A DNA stretch of 45,765 nucleotides from the NCBI RefSeq assembly GCF_030151385.1, contig NZ_JASLDS010000070.1:1-45765 (forward strand), read 5' to 3'. Positions 1-8,301 of the stretch are shown here, piece after piece (the first letter of the stretch is position 1; each line of letters opens with the position of its first letter). The position numbers were made by a program, and so were the translations under genes. The notes beneath the pieces are model-generated. The model was not told the origin of the DNA and made no database searches. It was given only the letters and a program-made list of their open reading frames with translations. The DNA is from Soonwooa sp. (GTDB lineage Bacteria; Bacteroidota; Bacteroidia; Flavobacteriales; Weeksellaceae).

Positions 1-1
1 A

Positions 2-1540
2 ACAGCAGCGTTTTCGCTTCCGATTTTGGATATGATTGACGAAACGAGTCGCAAAATCCAATTTTTGGTGCTTTGTCCGACGCGAGAATTATGTCTTCAA
101 ATTACGAAAGACATAAAAAACTACACCAAGTATTTACCAAATATCAAAACAACTGCGGTATATGGTGGTAGTAGTATTATGGAGCAAATCCGTTCTTTAA
201 GAGATAAACCACAAATTATTGTGGGAACTCCAGGACGTGTTATCGACCTTATTAACAGAAAAGCTTTAGACTTCTCTAGCATCCATTGGTTGGTGTTGGA
301 TGAGGCTGACGAAATGTTGTCTATGGGTTTTAAAGATGATTTGGAAACAATTATCAGCGAAACACCAGAAACAAAACAAACTTTCTTGTTCTCTGCTACG
401 ATGAACAAAGAAGTTGAAAGAATTTCTAAAAACTATTTAACGAATCCACATCGTATTTCGGTAGGTTCTATTAACGAAGTTAAAAAGAACATCAAACACG
501 AATATTTTGTAGTAGGTTACCGTCAAAAGAAAGAAGCGCTAAAGCGTATGATTGATGCTAACCCTAACCAATATTCGATTATTTTCTGCCGTACAAGAAT
601 GGAAACACAAGAGGTTGCAGACTTCTTGATGCAAAATGGTTACGCAGCAGATGCTCTTCATGGTGACTTATCACAAGCGCAACGTGATACAGTTATGAAG
701 AAATTCCGTTTGAAAAATATCGATATTCTTGTGGCAACAGACGTTGCAGCAAGAGGTTTGGATGTTGACTCTTTAACGCATGTTATCCATTTCTCATTAC
801 CAGATGATCCAGAAGTATTTGTACACAGAAGTGGTCGTACAGGACGTGCTGGGAAAGATGGTATTTCTTTAGCTTTGATTAAACCTGAAGAAAGTAGAAA
901 GCTTAAACAAATTAAAGCTTCTACAAAAATCGAAATCAATGAAGGGAAAATCCCAACAGGTGACGATATTATGAAAGCACAAGTTAATGGTGTTTTCGAA
1001 AAATTGTTAAGCGAAGAAGGTGCAGAAGATGTATTTACATTTGATGATGCATTGATTCCTGATTTGTCTCAATTTTCAAAAGAAGAGTTGGTGCACAAGT
1101 TACTTCAATTCCAATTGAAAGAATTAGGAACTTACTACAAAGACAGAAATGACTTGGTGGAAGCTAAATTCAATGGAGGAGATGACAGAGGAAGTCGTCG
1201 CGAGAGAGGAAGAGAGCGTGAGAGAAGAGGCGAACCTCGTGAAAGAAGAGAAGGTGGACGTGATGGTGGAAGAGACCGTAAGTCTAGACGTAATTCTGAA
1301 AACATGGTGAGATTTTTCTTTAACTTAGGAAAAAGAGACCAATTGAAGAAAATGGACATGTTGGAGATTCTTAACAAAGCAACTTCGAAGTCTAAAAAAC
1401 GTGCAGATATTGGCGATATCGAGATTCTTGAGAAATTCTCATTCTTCGAAATCGAAAAATCTTTCAAAGATGAAGTTCTTAGAGGGCTTGAAACTCAGAA
1501 ATTTAAAGGAAAAGATATGCGTGCGGAAGTCGCTAACTAA
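2..1540 (+). CDS. DEAD-box ATP-dependent RNA helicase with DbpA-like tail (5' partial)
   Basis: This gene encodes an RNA helicase that uses ATP to unwind or remodel RNA, as in ribosome assembly or cold adaptation. The reading frame is open from base 2, where it reads TAAFSLPIL, the end of the Walker A motif; the Q motif and the start lie outside the window. Counting from the TTG at 26, the visible motifs are PTREL (18-22), TPGR (68-71), DEAD (92-95), SAT (123-125) and HRSGRTGRAG near 270. An Arg/Glu/Gly-rich linker (about residues 390-425) follows, then a basic domain of about 75 residues beginning NMVRFFFNLG, which resembles the DbpA-type RNA-binding fold. The family is certain. The exact subgroup (DeaD/CshA/DbpA) is less so. 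A strong terminator follows. Confidence 0.95.
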   Translation, partial: TAAFSLPILDMIDETSRKIQFLVLCPTRELCLQITKDIKNYTKYLPNIKTTAVYGGSSIMEQIRSLRDKPQIIVGTPGRVIDLINRKALDFSSIHWLVLDEADEMLSMGFKDDLETIISETPETKQTFLFSATMNKEVERISKNYLTNPHRISVGSINEVKKNIKHEYFVVGYRQKKEALKRMIDANPNQYSIIFCRTRMETQEVADFLMQNGYAADALHGDLSQAQRDTVMKKFRLKNIDILVATDVAARGLDVDSLTHVIHFSLPDDPEVFVHRSGRTGRAGKDGISLALIKPEESRKLKQIKASTKIEINEGKIPTGDDIMKAQVNGVFEKLLSEEGAEDVFTFDDALIPDLSQFSKEELVHKLLQFQLKELGTYYKDRNDLVEAKFNGGDDRGSRRERGRERERRGEPRERREGGRDGGRDRKSRRNSENMVRFFFNLGKRDQLKKMDMLEILNKATSKSKKRADIGDIEILEKFSFFEIEKSFKDEVLRGLETQKFKGKDMRAEVAN

Positions 1541-1562
1541 TCCTCGTAAAATACTAGTAAAG

Positions 1563-1591
1563 ACCTACATCCAGCGATGTAGGTTTTTTTA
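1563..1591 (+). terminator. Intrinsic terminator after the first helicase gene
   Basis: A 9-bp stem (ACCTACATC, 1563-1571, with GATGTAGGT, 1576-1584) and a four-base loop lead directly into a run of T. It lies 22 bases past the helicase stop codon and separates that gene from the phosphate transport pair. Confidence 0.9.
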
Positions 1592-1678
1592 TTTGTTAAT
1601 GATTTATTAACATTGGCTTATTATTGAGGTTATGCTTATTTTGGATATTTGTGGATTCAAAATATAAAATAATATAAA

Positions 1679-2317
1679 ATGGGAATTGGGAATATTTTCA
1701 GAGCATTCCAGCCGAAAGACAAGATTTTTTTTGATTTGTTCGAGAAGGTGACAGACACATTGGTGGATATGTCAAAGACTTTTCATGAAGGATTGTTGGA
1801 GTTTGATGTCAATGATGAGTCAATGCTTAACCAAATGAGTGACTATGAGCACAAGATGGATGATTTGACACATGAAGTTTTTGTACAATTGGGTGAAAAC
1901 TTTATCACACCATTTGACAGAGAAGACATCAGTCAATTAGCTGCTGGACTAGACGATATCGCAGATTATATCTATGCTTCTGCAAAGTACATCTACCTTT
2001 ACAAAACGCCTGAAAATAAAGTATATTCTGAGTTTTCATTATTGATTCACAAATCTTGTGTTGAGTTGAGAAGAGCTATCGAGAATCTTAAAGATTTCAA
2101 AAACCCTAACGAGGTTAAAGAATCTTGTATTAAGATTAACTCTTACGAAAATATTGCTGACGATGTATTAAGTCAAGCAACTGTTAAGCTTTTCGAGACT
2201 AATGATGCGATACTTATCATCAAACAAAAATCTATTCTTGATTATCTTGAAATAGTAACGGACAAAGCTGAAGATGTTGCTAACATCATGGAAAGTATTG
2301 TTATTAAATACGCTTAA
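1679..2317 (+). CDS. DUF47 / PhoU-like accessory protein of PiT phosphate transport
   Basis: This 212-residue, all-helical, soluble protein belongs to the DUF47 (TIGR00153) family, related to PhoU. Members are nearly always encoded next to a PiT-type phosphate transporter and are thought to modulate it. The sequence shows acidic helices with the PhoU-like pattern ENIADDV near residue 160 and DKAEDVANIME near the C-terminus. There is no signal peptide or membrane segment. The length fits the family. The start ATG at 1679 follows an A-rich tract. The transporter gene begins 27 bases downstream, so the two form an operon. Family membership is firm; the regulatory role is taken from the family. 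Confidence 0.92.
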   Translation: MGIGNIFRAFQPKDKIFFDLFEKVTDTLVDMSKTFHEGLLEFDVNDESMLNQMSDYEHKMDDLTHEVFVQLGENFITPFDREDISQLAAGLDDIADYIYASAKYIYLYKTPENKVYSEFSLLIHKSCVELRRAIENLKDFKNPNEVKESCIKINSYENIADDVLSQATVKLFETNDAILIIKQKSILDYLEIVTDKAEDVANIMESIVIKYA

Positions 2318-2344
2318 GTCTATTCATTAACCAAATAATTACGA

Positions 2345-3481
2345 ATGGATTTTCCAGTTTTACTAATTGTCATTATTGCGTTAGCGTTAATATTTGACTA
2401 TATCAATGGTTTTCACGATGCCGCAAACTCTATTGCGACAATTGTGTCAACTAAGGTTTTAACACCTTTCCAAGCAGTTTTATGGGCTGCACTTTGGAAC
2501 TTTGCAGCTTTCTTTATCGCAGCTTATGTTATCGGCGAGTTCAAAATTGGTAACACGATTGCCAAAACCGTCAACGAAAGTTATATTAACCTAGAAGTAA
2601 TCTTTGCGGGTCTTATTGCAGCGATTGCATGGAACTTGCTGACGTGGTGGTTTGGTATTCCGTCATCATCGTCACATACCTTGATTGGAGGTTTCATCGG
2701 AGCTGCTTTGATGCATGCTTTGTGTTTAGATTATCAAGCGCTTAGTACTGCTCATCCAGATGCAGGATTTTTTCATAATTTATTAGAAGCTTTCAAGCAA
2801 CTCTTTACACAAGATGTTGTTAAGTTTAAAGTCGTTATTCCAATTTTCTTGTTCATCTTTATGGCGCCATTAATTGGTATGGTGATTTCGATTATTATCA
2901 CGTTGATTATTATTCAGCTTTATAAAAGATCGAATCCACACAAGGCAGAAAGGCAATTCAAAAAAATGCAGTTGGTGTCTTCGGCATTATTTAGTTTAGG
3001 TCACGGGCTTAACGATGCTCAAAAAGTTATGGGTATTATTGGTGCAGCCGTTATCTATTACCATGTTAATATGTTGGGAGATCAATACGCATTGATGAAA
3101 CCTGCTGTAAGATTTGACTTCTTTACACAGCATTATATTTGGGTGCCTTTGGTGTCTTTCATCGCAATCGCATTGGGAACAATGAGCGGTGGTTGGAAGA
3201 TTATCAAAACAATGGGTACCAGAATTACAAAAGTGACGCCTTTGGAAGGTGTAGCTGCTGAGACGGCAGGTGCGATTACATTATTCATTACAGATCACTT
3301 TGGTATTCCAGTTTCTACAACTCATACTGTAACAGGATCTATCATTGGTGTAGGTTTGACCAAAAGAGTTTCTGCAGTAAGATGGGGTGTTACAGTAAGT
3401 CTATTGTGGGCTTGGGTGTTAACAATTCCTATTAGTGCTATTGTTGCTGGAATTACATATCTTATTGTAATGGCTTTCTAA
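2345..3481 (+). CDS. PiT-family inorganic phosphate transporter
   Basis: This 378-residue inner-membrane permease should import inorganic phosphate, often as a metal-phosphate complex, with a cation gradient. It contains the two inverted family signatures. The first is GFHDAANSIATIVSTK near residue 22. The second half has GHGLNDAQKVMGIIGA near residue 220 and GIPVSTTHTVTGSIIG near residue 320. About ten hydrophobic segments are visible, and a soluble loop lies between the halves. It is paired with the DUF47 gene upstream and followed by a terminator. The length is on the short side for PiT proteins but complete, with both signature halves present. Ion coupling cannot be read from the sequence. 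Confidence 0.95.
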   Translation: MDFPVLLIVIIALALIFDYINGFHDAANSIATIVSTKVLTPFQAVLWAALWNFAAFFIAAYVIGEFKIGNTIAKTVNESYINLEVIFAGLIAAIAWNLLTWWFGIPSSSSHTLIGGFIGAALMHALCLDYQALSTAHPDAGFFHNLLEAFKQLFTQDVVKFKVVIPIFLFIFMAPLIGMVISIIITLIIIQLYKRSNPHKAERQFKKMQLVSSALFSLGHGLNDAQKVMGIIGAAVIYYHVNMLGDQYALMKPAVRFDFFTQHYIWVPLVSFIAIALGTMSGGWKIIKTMGTRITKVTPLEGVAAETAGAITLFITDHFGIPVSTTHTVTGSIIGVGLTKRVSAVRWGVTVSLLWAWVLTIPISAIVAGITYLIVMAF

Positions 3482-3508
3482 GTTTTAGAAAACTTTAAAT
3501 TAAAATAT

Positions 3509-3545
3509 AAACTTTGTCTTCGTAAGTCGACAAAGTTTTTTGTTT
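3509..3545 (+). terminator. Intrinsic terminator after the phosphate transporter
   Basis: A 10-bp stem (AAACTTTGTC, 3509-3518, with GACAAAGTTT, 3529-3538) runs into a T-rich tract. It ends the DUF47-PiT operon. Confidence 0.88.
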
Positions 3546-3594
3546 TATAGGCTTTTAGAGCTGTAGAAGATTTACTTAAACCGTTTTAAAATTG

Positions 3595-3602
3595 TATTTT
3601 TG
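3595..3602 (+). promoter_or_regulatory. Bacteroidota -7 box for the prenyl synthase gene
   Basis: TATTTTTG matches TAnnTTTG exactly and lies 20 bases before the ATG at 3622. No clear TTTG -33 element is visible at the usual spacing. The box supports the ATG at 3622 over any start further upstream. Confidence 0.6.
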
Positions 3603-3621
3603 TGTAAAATTATTTCGGTCT

Positions 3622-4593
3622 ATGAATTTTTTAGATAAATATCAGAATATTGTTTCTGAAGCAGTTGAAAAACACCAATTTAAAGAAGATCCAGCAGAAC
3701 TATATGCACCAATGAACTACATTATGGCGCACGGTGGCAAAAGAATGCGACCAATTATGGTGTTGATGGCTTGCGAATTATTCGGTGGTAATTTAGAAAA
3801 TGCTTTGAAGCCTGCTTTGGCGATTGAGTATTTCCACAACTTTACACTAATTCATGACGATATTATGGACGAGGCGCCGCTTCGTCGTAACAAACCAACG
3901 ATTCATACTTTGTATGGACTTAACATTGGTATTCTTTCGGGAGATAATTTGCTGTTCAAGGCTTATCAGTATTTTCTAGATTTGGAGCCTATACTTTTCA
4001 AAAAGTGTTTGAAGATATTTACAGATACTGGAATTGTCGTTTGCGAAGGTCAGCAGTTGGATGTTAACTTCGAAAGCATGAACGATGTTAGCCATGATGA
4101 TTATATTAAAATGATTACTTACAAAACGGGATCTCTTAGTGCAGCATCTTTACAGATTGGTGCGCTGATTGCAGGAGCAAGTGATGAAGAGTCAGATTTG
4201 CTTTATAATTTTGGTAAACATTTAGGAATCGCATTCCAAATTATGGACGACTATTTGGATGTCTATGGCGACCAAGCTGCGGTTGGAAAAAAACATGCTG
4301 GCGATATCTACGAAAACAAAAAAACAATTCTTTATCTAACGGCTTTGGAAAATGCTAATGATGATGAGCGTAAAGAGTTGGATTATTGGTACAGTAAAAA
4401 GACCGACAATGTTGATAAAATCTATGGTGTCGAAAAGATTTTTCGTATGACGAAGGTTGAAGAAAAAGTGCTTCGTTTGGTACATCAACACAGCGAAATC
4501 GCTTTAGAATATTTGGCTAAAATTGACGTTCCTGTGGAGAATAAAAAACCGCTTTTGGAACTTGCAGAATATCTATTAAGAAGAGAAAAATAA
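3622..4593 (+). CDS. Trans-polyprenyl diphosphate synthase
   Basis: This 323-residue cytoplasmic enzyme adds isopentenyl diphosphate units to an allylic diphosphate, making precursors for menaquinone side chains or other isoprenoids. It has GGKRMRP (38-44), the first Asp-rich motif DDIMDE (79-84, followed by RR at 88-89) and the second Asp-rich motif DDYLD (209-213). There is no insertion between the aspartates of the first motif. Product length cannot be fixed from the sequence; geranylgeranyl to octaprenyl are all possible. The frame is open upstream to a TTG at 3592, but that codon overlaps the -7 box, so ATG 3622 is preferred. The next gene starts three bases after its stop codon. Confidence 0.93.
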   Translation: MNFLDKYQNIVSEAVEKHQFKEDPAELYAPMNYIMAHGGKRMRPIMVLMACELFGGNLENALKPALAIEYFHNFTLIHDDIMDEAPLRRNKPTIHTLYGLNIGILSGDNLLFKAYQYFLDLEPILFKKCLKIFTDTGIVVCEGQQLDVNFESMNDVSHDDYIKMITYKTGSLSAASLQIGALIAGASDEESDLLYNFGKHLGIAFQIMDDYLDVYGDQAAVGKKHAGDIYENKKTILYLTALENANDDERKELDYWYSKKTDNVDKIYGVEKIFRMTKVEEKVLRLVHQHSEIALEYLAKIDVPVENKKPLLELAEYLLRREK

Positions 4594-4596
4594 ATC

Positions 4597-5199
4597 ATGA
4601 TTTTAGGACATTATATTATTAAAAAATATAGAAGTCTTAACGGACAAGGTCTAGGAACTAGATTTATTATCGTTGGTATCCCTCTAATACCAATACAAAG
4701 CTTTTACTTTCTTGATAAGAAGAAAAGTTTTGAAGTTGATTTGTATTGGAGACAGGTCGTTAAAATCTATATGATAATGATATCGATTATTATATTGTGT
4801 TTTATGTTTGGAAGTAATGCAGGCTATTATAGTAATCATAATACTTTCAAAGTGAAAGTGGGATTATTAGTATTGGTTAATGTTTTAGTTCTATATTTTT
4901 TAGATTTTTATCCAAAGAAAGATAAACAAATAAGGCTTCTACTAGAGGATGCTGTTGGTATTAATGCTCTTCCTAAATTTTTAGGTCACGAAATGGCTTA
5001 CAATATTCAAAAAGGCTTTATTCAAAGTTTTGGTGGAAATTGGAAAGATAAAATATTAAGTAAAGAATATAGTTTGGGTGAAGTTCCCTTACTGTTTTCA
5101 ATAGCTGTGTACGAGCAGTATTTATTTAAAAGTGAAAAGAATCAGAAAATGGTTGATTTACTTTTTAATGAATATAGTAAGATCAAAAACTTAAATTAA
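4597..5199 (+). CDS. Small membrane protein of unknown function
   Basis: I do not recognise this 200-residue protein. The N-terminal 50 residues are basic and hydrophobic by turns. Two clear membrane segments follow (about residues 56-72 and 86-103), then a soluble C-terminal half that is mostly charged helix. There is no signal peptide, lipobox or sorting tail. It starts three bases after the prenyl synthase stop codon, so the two are probably co-transcribed. Base composition looks even more AT-rich than the neighbours, a weak hint of relaxed selection or later acquisition. A function in membrane lipid or quinone metabolism would be a guess from position only. Confidence 0.75.
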   Translation: MILGHYIIKKYRSLNGQGLGTRFIIVGIPLIPIQSFYFLDKKKSFEVDLYWRQVVKIYMIMISIIILCFMFGSNAGYYSNHNTFKVKVGLLVLVNVLVLYFLDFYPKKDKQIRLLLEDAVGINALPKFLGHEMAYNIQKGFIQSFGGNWKDKILSKEYSLGEVPLLFSIAVYEQYLFKSEKNQKMVDLLFNEYSKIKNLN

Positions 5200-5260
5200 A
5201 TCGAGGTTTCATTAATTCATTTACTATTTAGAAAAATAAATTTTAATTTTTATTAAATTC

Positions 5261-6226
5261 ATGATTTTCAGAACAGAAGTTGACATCAATGCCGTTGAAG
5301 AAAAAATCCAAATCGAAGATTCTATCTTTTCGATAGGTTCGTGTTTTGCCTCGGAGATTAGTACCAAATTGGCAGATGGACAGCTCAAAACTTTCCACAA
5401 TCCGTTTGGGACTTTGTTCAATCCGTTTGCGATTAACCGTGCATTTCAGAAGATTTACGCAGGGAAAGATTATACCGAGGCAGACCTTATTCTGGCTAAT
5501 GATTTGTTTATTAGCTTGGATCATCATTCGTCGTTTGACTCTCGTTTTTCGCACAAAACTTTGGAGCAGATCAACACGAAATTGCAGACGGCTAATGACT
5601 TTTTGCAAACGACAAAATGGGTTGTTATCACTTATGGAACGTCCTATATTTACGAGTTTTTGCCAAAAAATAAAATCGCAGCCAATTGTCACAAAATCCC
5701 ACAAAAATTCTTTAATAAAAGATTTTTGAAACACGAAGAATTGTGTCAAAATATTGCCGAAACTATAGAATGCATCAAGGATATTTGCCCAGATGATGTT
5801 CAGGTTTTGTTCAGCTTGTCACCCGTTCGTCACACCAAAGACGGAATGACCGAAAACAGCTTGAGCAAAGCAAAATTGATGACAGCAATCCACGAGGTTG
5901 TGCCCAATTATAACAACTGTCATTATTTGCCGATTTATGAAATTTTGATGGACGATTTGCGCGATTATCGTTTTTACAAAGACGATATGTTGCACCCAAA
6001 TTCGCAGGCGGTTCAATATGTTTGGGAGAAATTTGGACAAGCTTTTTTTGCCGATGAAACAAAGCTTTTCATCAACGAAAATAACAAAATTCAGTCCGCG
6101 CTTCAACACAAATCTTCGGATGAGGAAAGTCCAAAACATCAAAAGTTTTTAGAAACTTTAAAACAGAAAATCCAAGATCAGCGTCAAAAAGTTAAACATT
6201 CGATTTTCTCGGATTTAGATTTTTAG
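5261..6226 (+). CDS. GSCFA-domain protein
   Basis: This 321-residue protein belongs to the GSCFA family, named for its conserved motif, seen here at residues 26-30 within SIGSCFASEIS. The family is related to SGNH/GDSL hydrolases: GSC would hold the nucleophilic serine and the DMLHPN segment near residue 243 the Asp-x-x-His of the catalytic site. Other conserved stretches are FGTLFNPFAI and LSPVRHTKDG. No signal peptide is seen, so it probably acts in the cytoplasm. The substrate is not known for the family. The stop codon overlaps the first base of a dispersed repeat. The last 50 residues are charged and low in complexity. Confidence 0.9.
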   Translation: MIFRTEVDINAVEEKIQIEDSIFSIGSCFASEISTKLADGQLKTFHNPFGTLFNPFAINRAFQKIYAGKDYTEADLILANDLFISLDHHSSFDSRFSHKTLEQINTKLQTANDFLQTTKWVVITYGTSYIYEFLPKNKIAANCHKIPQKFFNKRFLKHEELCQNIAETIECIKDICPDDVQVLFSLSPVRHTKDGMTENSLSKAKLMTAIHEVVPNYNNCHYLPIYEILMDDLRDYRFYKDDMLHPNSQAVQYVWEKFGQAFFADETKLFINENNKIQSALQHKSSDEESPKHQKFLETLKQKIQDQRQKVKHSIFSDLDF

Positions 6227-6277
6227 GGCAGCTATTTCCGCCGGAGCCTGTACTGAGCTTGTCGAAGTGCTCCCGCT
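6226..6277 (+). repeat. Dispersed intergenic repeat, family A, copy 1 (short form)
   Basis: The stretch begins GGGCAGCTATTTCC inside the TAG stop codon of the GSCFA gene and ends GTGCTCCCGCT. It shares its first 14 bases with the copy at 39530. It shares the phrase TGAGCTTGTCG-AGTGCTCCCGCT, with one base different, with the copy at 34030. Only the left part of the longer element is present here. Confidence 0.8.
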
Positions 6278-6280
6278 ATT

Positions 6281-6314
6281 GATTTACGAATTACGAATTA
6301 GGAATTACGAATTG
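6281..6314. repeat. GATTTACGAATT-type simple repeat
   Basis: Three tandem near-copies of the phrase ATTACGAATT lie upstream of the TatD gene. They belong to the same loose family as the TCGTAAATC/GATTTACGA repeats in the his operon gaps and near 39660. Confidence 0.6.
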
Positions 6315-6363
6315 TTTTCGCTAAGCAACTAAAAACTAACAACCGCCAACCAACAACAAAAAA

Positions 6364-7137
6364 ATGATTGATACACATACACATTTATATTCAGAACAAT
6401 TCGATGAAGATAGAGCCGCGATGATTGATCGTGCCGTGGACAAAGGTGTTGAGCAATTTTTGTTGCCTGCTATCGACTCCGAAACGCACGAAAAAATGTT
6501 GCGGTTAGAAGCTGACTATCCTGAGCAAATGTATGCGATGATGGGACTTCATCCTTGTTCTGTACAACCAGAATCTTTGGAAAAAGAACTCGAAATCGTA
6601 AAAAACTATATCGATCAAAGAGATTTTGTTGCCATTGGAGAAATCGGAATTGATCTTTATTGGGATAAGTCCACTTTGGATATTCAAATAAAGGCATTTG
6701 AACAACAAATCGACTGGGCAATAGAAAAAGATTGGCCAATTGTGATCCATACACGCGAAAGCTTTGACGAAACTTTTGAAGTTCTAGACCGGAAAAAGCA
6801 TCCCAAACTTCGAGGGATTTTCCATTGTTTTTCAGGCGATTTGGAGCATGCAAAACGTGCTATAGATTTAGGATTTATCCTTGGTATTGGTGGTGTTGTT
6901 ACTTTTAAAAATGGAAAAATTGACCAATTCCTTAACGAAATTCCGTTGGACAAAATCGTTTTGGAAACAGATTCACCTTATCTTGCACCTGTACCATTTC
7001 GTGGAAAACGAAACGAAAGTGCATATGTAGCCTTGGTTGCTGGGAAGTTGGTGGATGTATATGGCGTTTCATTTGATGAGATTAATCAAAAAACAACAGA
7101 AAACGCGCTTAGAATGTTCAATCTAAAAAAAGATTAA
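6364..7137 (+). CDS. TatD-family metal-dependent deoxyribonuclease
   Basis: This 257-residue metal-dependent hydrolase is a TIM-barrel DNase of the TatD/YcfH type, thought to act as a 3'-5' exonuclease in DNA repair and turnover. Metal-binding positions are clear: DTHTHLY (residues 3-9), GEIGID with E93, VIHTRES with H129, FHCFSGD with H154, and ETDSPYLAP with D203. The length matches the family. The start ATG follows a run of A. Its stop codon TAA overlaps the ATG of the following acyltransferase by one base, so the two are translationally coupled. The general enzyme class is certain; cellular substrates are not shown by the sequence. Confidence 0.95.
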   Translation: MIDTHTHLYSEQFDEDRAAMIDRAVDKGVEQFLLPAIDSETHEKMLRLEADYPEQMYAMMGLHPCSVQPESLEKELEIVKNYIDQRDFVAIGEIGIDLYWDKSTLDIQIKAFEQQIDWAIEKDWPIVIHTRESFDETFEVLDRKKHPKLRGIFHCFSGDLEHAKRAIDLGFILGIGGVVTFKNGKIDQFLNEIPLDKIVLETDSPYLAPVPFRGKRNESAYVALVAGKLVDVYGVSFDEINQKTTENALRMFNLKKD

Positions 7138-8267
7138 TGCAAAGCATATTTGAAAATATAAGATTTTATAATCCTGAAGAAGTGCAAAGCGCCTTGCTCT
7201 CGATGCAAAAACATCCGATGATGCAAGCTTTGTTGCGTTTCACATTTCCTCAAAAATCTGAGGAAGAAATTTCTTCGGTTCTAAAATCAATTAACAGTAT
7301 AGAAGATTTTCAGTCAAAAGTCATTCGTTTTTGTATTCAGAATATATTATCGCAATCCTCGGAGGGATTAAAGGTTTCAGGTTTAGAAAATCTTGATAAA
7401 TCTAAAACTTATCTTTTTATATCCAATCACCGTGATATTGTATTGGATACGAGTTTGCTTAATTTGGCGTTGTTGGAAAATGACTTTCAATTAACCGCTT
7501 CGGCGATTGGCGATAACTTGGTGCAACGCGATATTTTCATGGTTTTAGCAAGGCTGAATCGTAACTTTTTGGTGAGTCGAGATGTGTCGCCAAGAGAACT
7601 TCTTAAGAGCAGTCAAATGTTGTCAGAATACATTAAGTATTTGGTTTTGGAAAGTCATCAAAATGTTTGGATTGCCCAACGCGAAGGCCGCACCAAAGAC
7701 GGAAATGATAATACGCATCCAGGTGTTCTGAAGATGTTGGCAATGGCAAATGGCAAAAATGATGTTTGCGATTATTTCGAAAAGCTTAATCTTTTGCCTG
7801 TAAGTATTTCCTATGAATTTGATCCAACTGACAAGCTGAAAACGGTTAAAGCGCATCAATCCAAAGATATTCCGAAAGATAAAAATGAGGATTTTAATAA
7901 TGTGATGGCGGGTGTGTTAGGACAGAAGAAACATATTCATATTCATTTTGGGAAAACGATGGAAACTGACTATTCTCGAATTAAAGCAGAATCCGAAAAC
8001 GCAAACCAAGAAATTCAAAATCTTGCAAAGGCAGTTGACAAGCAAATAATTGGAAATTATCACTTGTTCCCGACCAATTTTATTGCTTATGATGTTCTTA
8101 CAAAAGGTAATCGTTTTAGTGGTCGCTATTCGGAGAGTGAACGTGATTTTTTCGTGCGCCGTTTAGAACTTAATATTGATAAAAATCAAGAATCTTTCCT
8201 GAACCACTATTTAGGAATGTACGCAAATCCGGTAAAAAATAAATTGGATTTGGGTTTAGAAATATAA
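7137..8267 (+). CDS. Glycerolipid acyltransferase (PlsC-like)
   Basis: This 376-residue protein resembles 1-acyl-glycerol-3-phosphate acyltransferases, which esterify lysophospholipids at the inner membrane. The catalytic block reads SNHRDIVLDTS (96-106). His98 is followed by Asp100 and Asp104, so the usual H-x4-D spacing is altered. A second block, AQREGRTKDG near residue 181, matches the phosphate-binding EGRT motif. The protein is longer than a standard PlsC, with extra helical segments at both ends. This matches a Bacteroidota-specific acyltransferase subgroup. It overlaps the TatD stop codon by one base, and a terminator begins in its own stop codon. Substrate specificity is not known. 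Confidence 0.85.
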   Translation: MQSIFENIRFYNPEEVQSALLSMQKHPMMQALLRFTFPQKSEEEISSVLKSINSIEDFQSKVIRFCIQNILSQSSEGLKVSGLENLDKSKTYLFISNHRDIVLDTSLLNLALLENDFQLTASAIGDNLVQRDIFMVLARLNRNFLVSRDVSPRELLKSSQMLSEYIKYLVLESHQNVWIAQREGRTKDGNDNTHPGVLKMLAMANGKNDVCDYFEKLNLLPVSISYEFDPTDKLKTVKAHQSKDIPKDKNEDFNNVMAGVLGQKKHIHIHFGKTMETDYSRIKAESENANQEIQNLAKAVDKQIIGNYHLFPTNFIAYDVLTKGNRFSGRYSESERDFFVRRLELNIDKNQESFLNHYLGMYANPVKNKLDLGLEI

Positions 8268-8296
8268 AAAAGGAAGCAAATTTTGCTTCCTTTTTT
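8266..8296. terminator. Bidirectional intrinsic terminator
   Basis: A near-perfect palindrome around GGAAGCAAATTTTGCTTCC is flanked by A6 and T6. It lies between the convergent acyltransferase (+) and RhlE-type helicase (-) genes and works in either direction. Confidence 0.92.
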
Positions 8297-8301
8297 GTAG
8301 C

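Noticed and set aside
3592..3621. TTG start for the prenyl synthase at 3592
   Set aside because: The codon overlaps a perfect -7 promoter box, and the ATG at 3622 gives the usual N-terminus.
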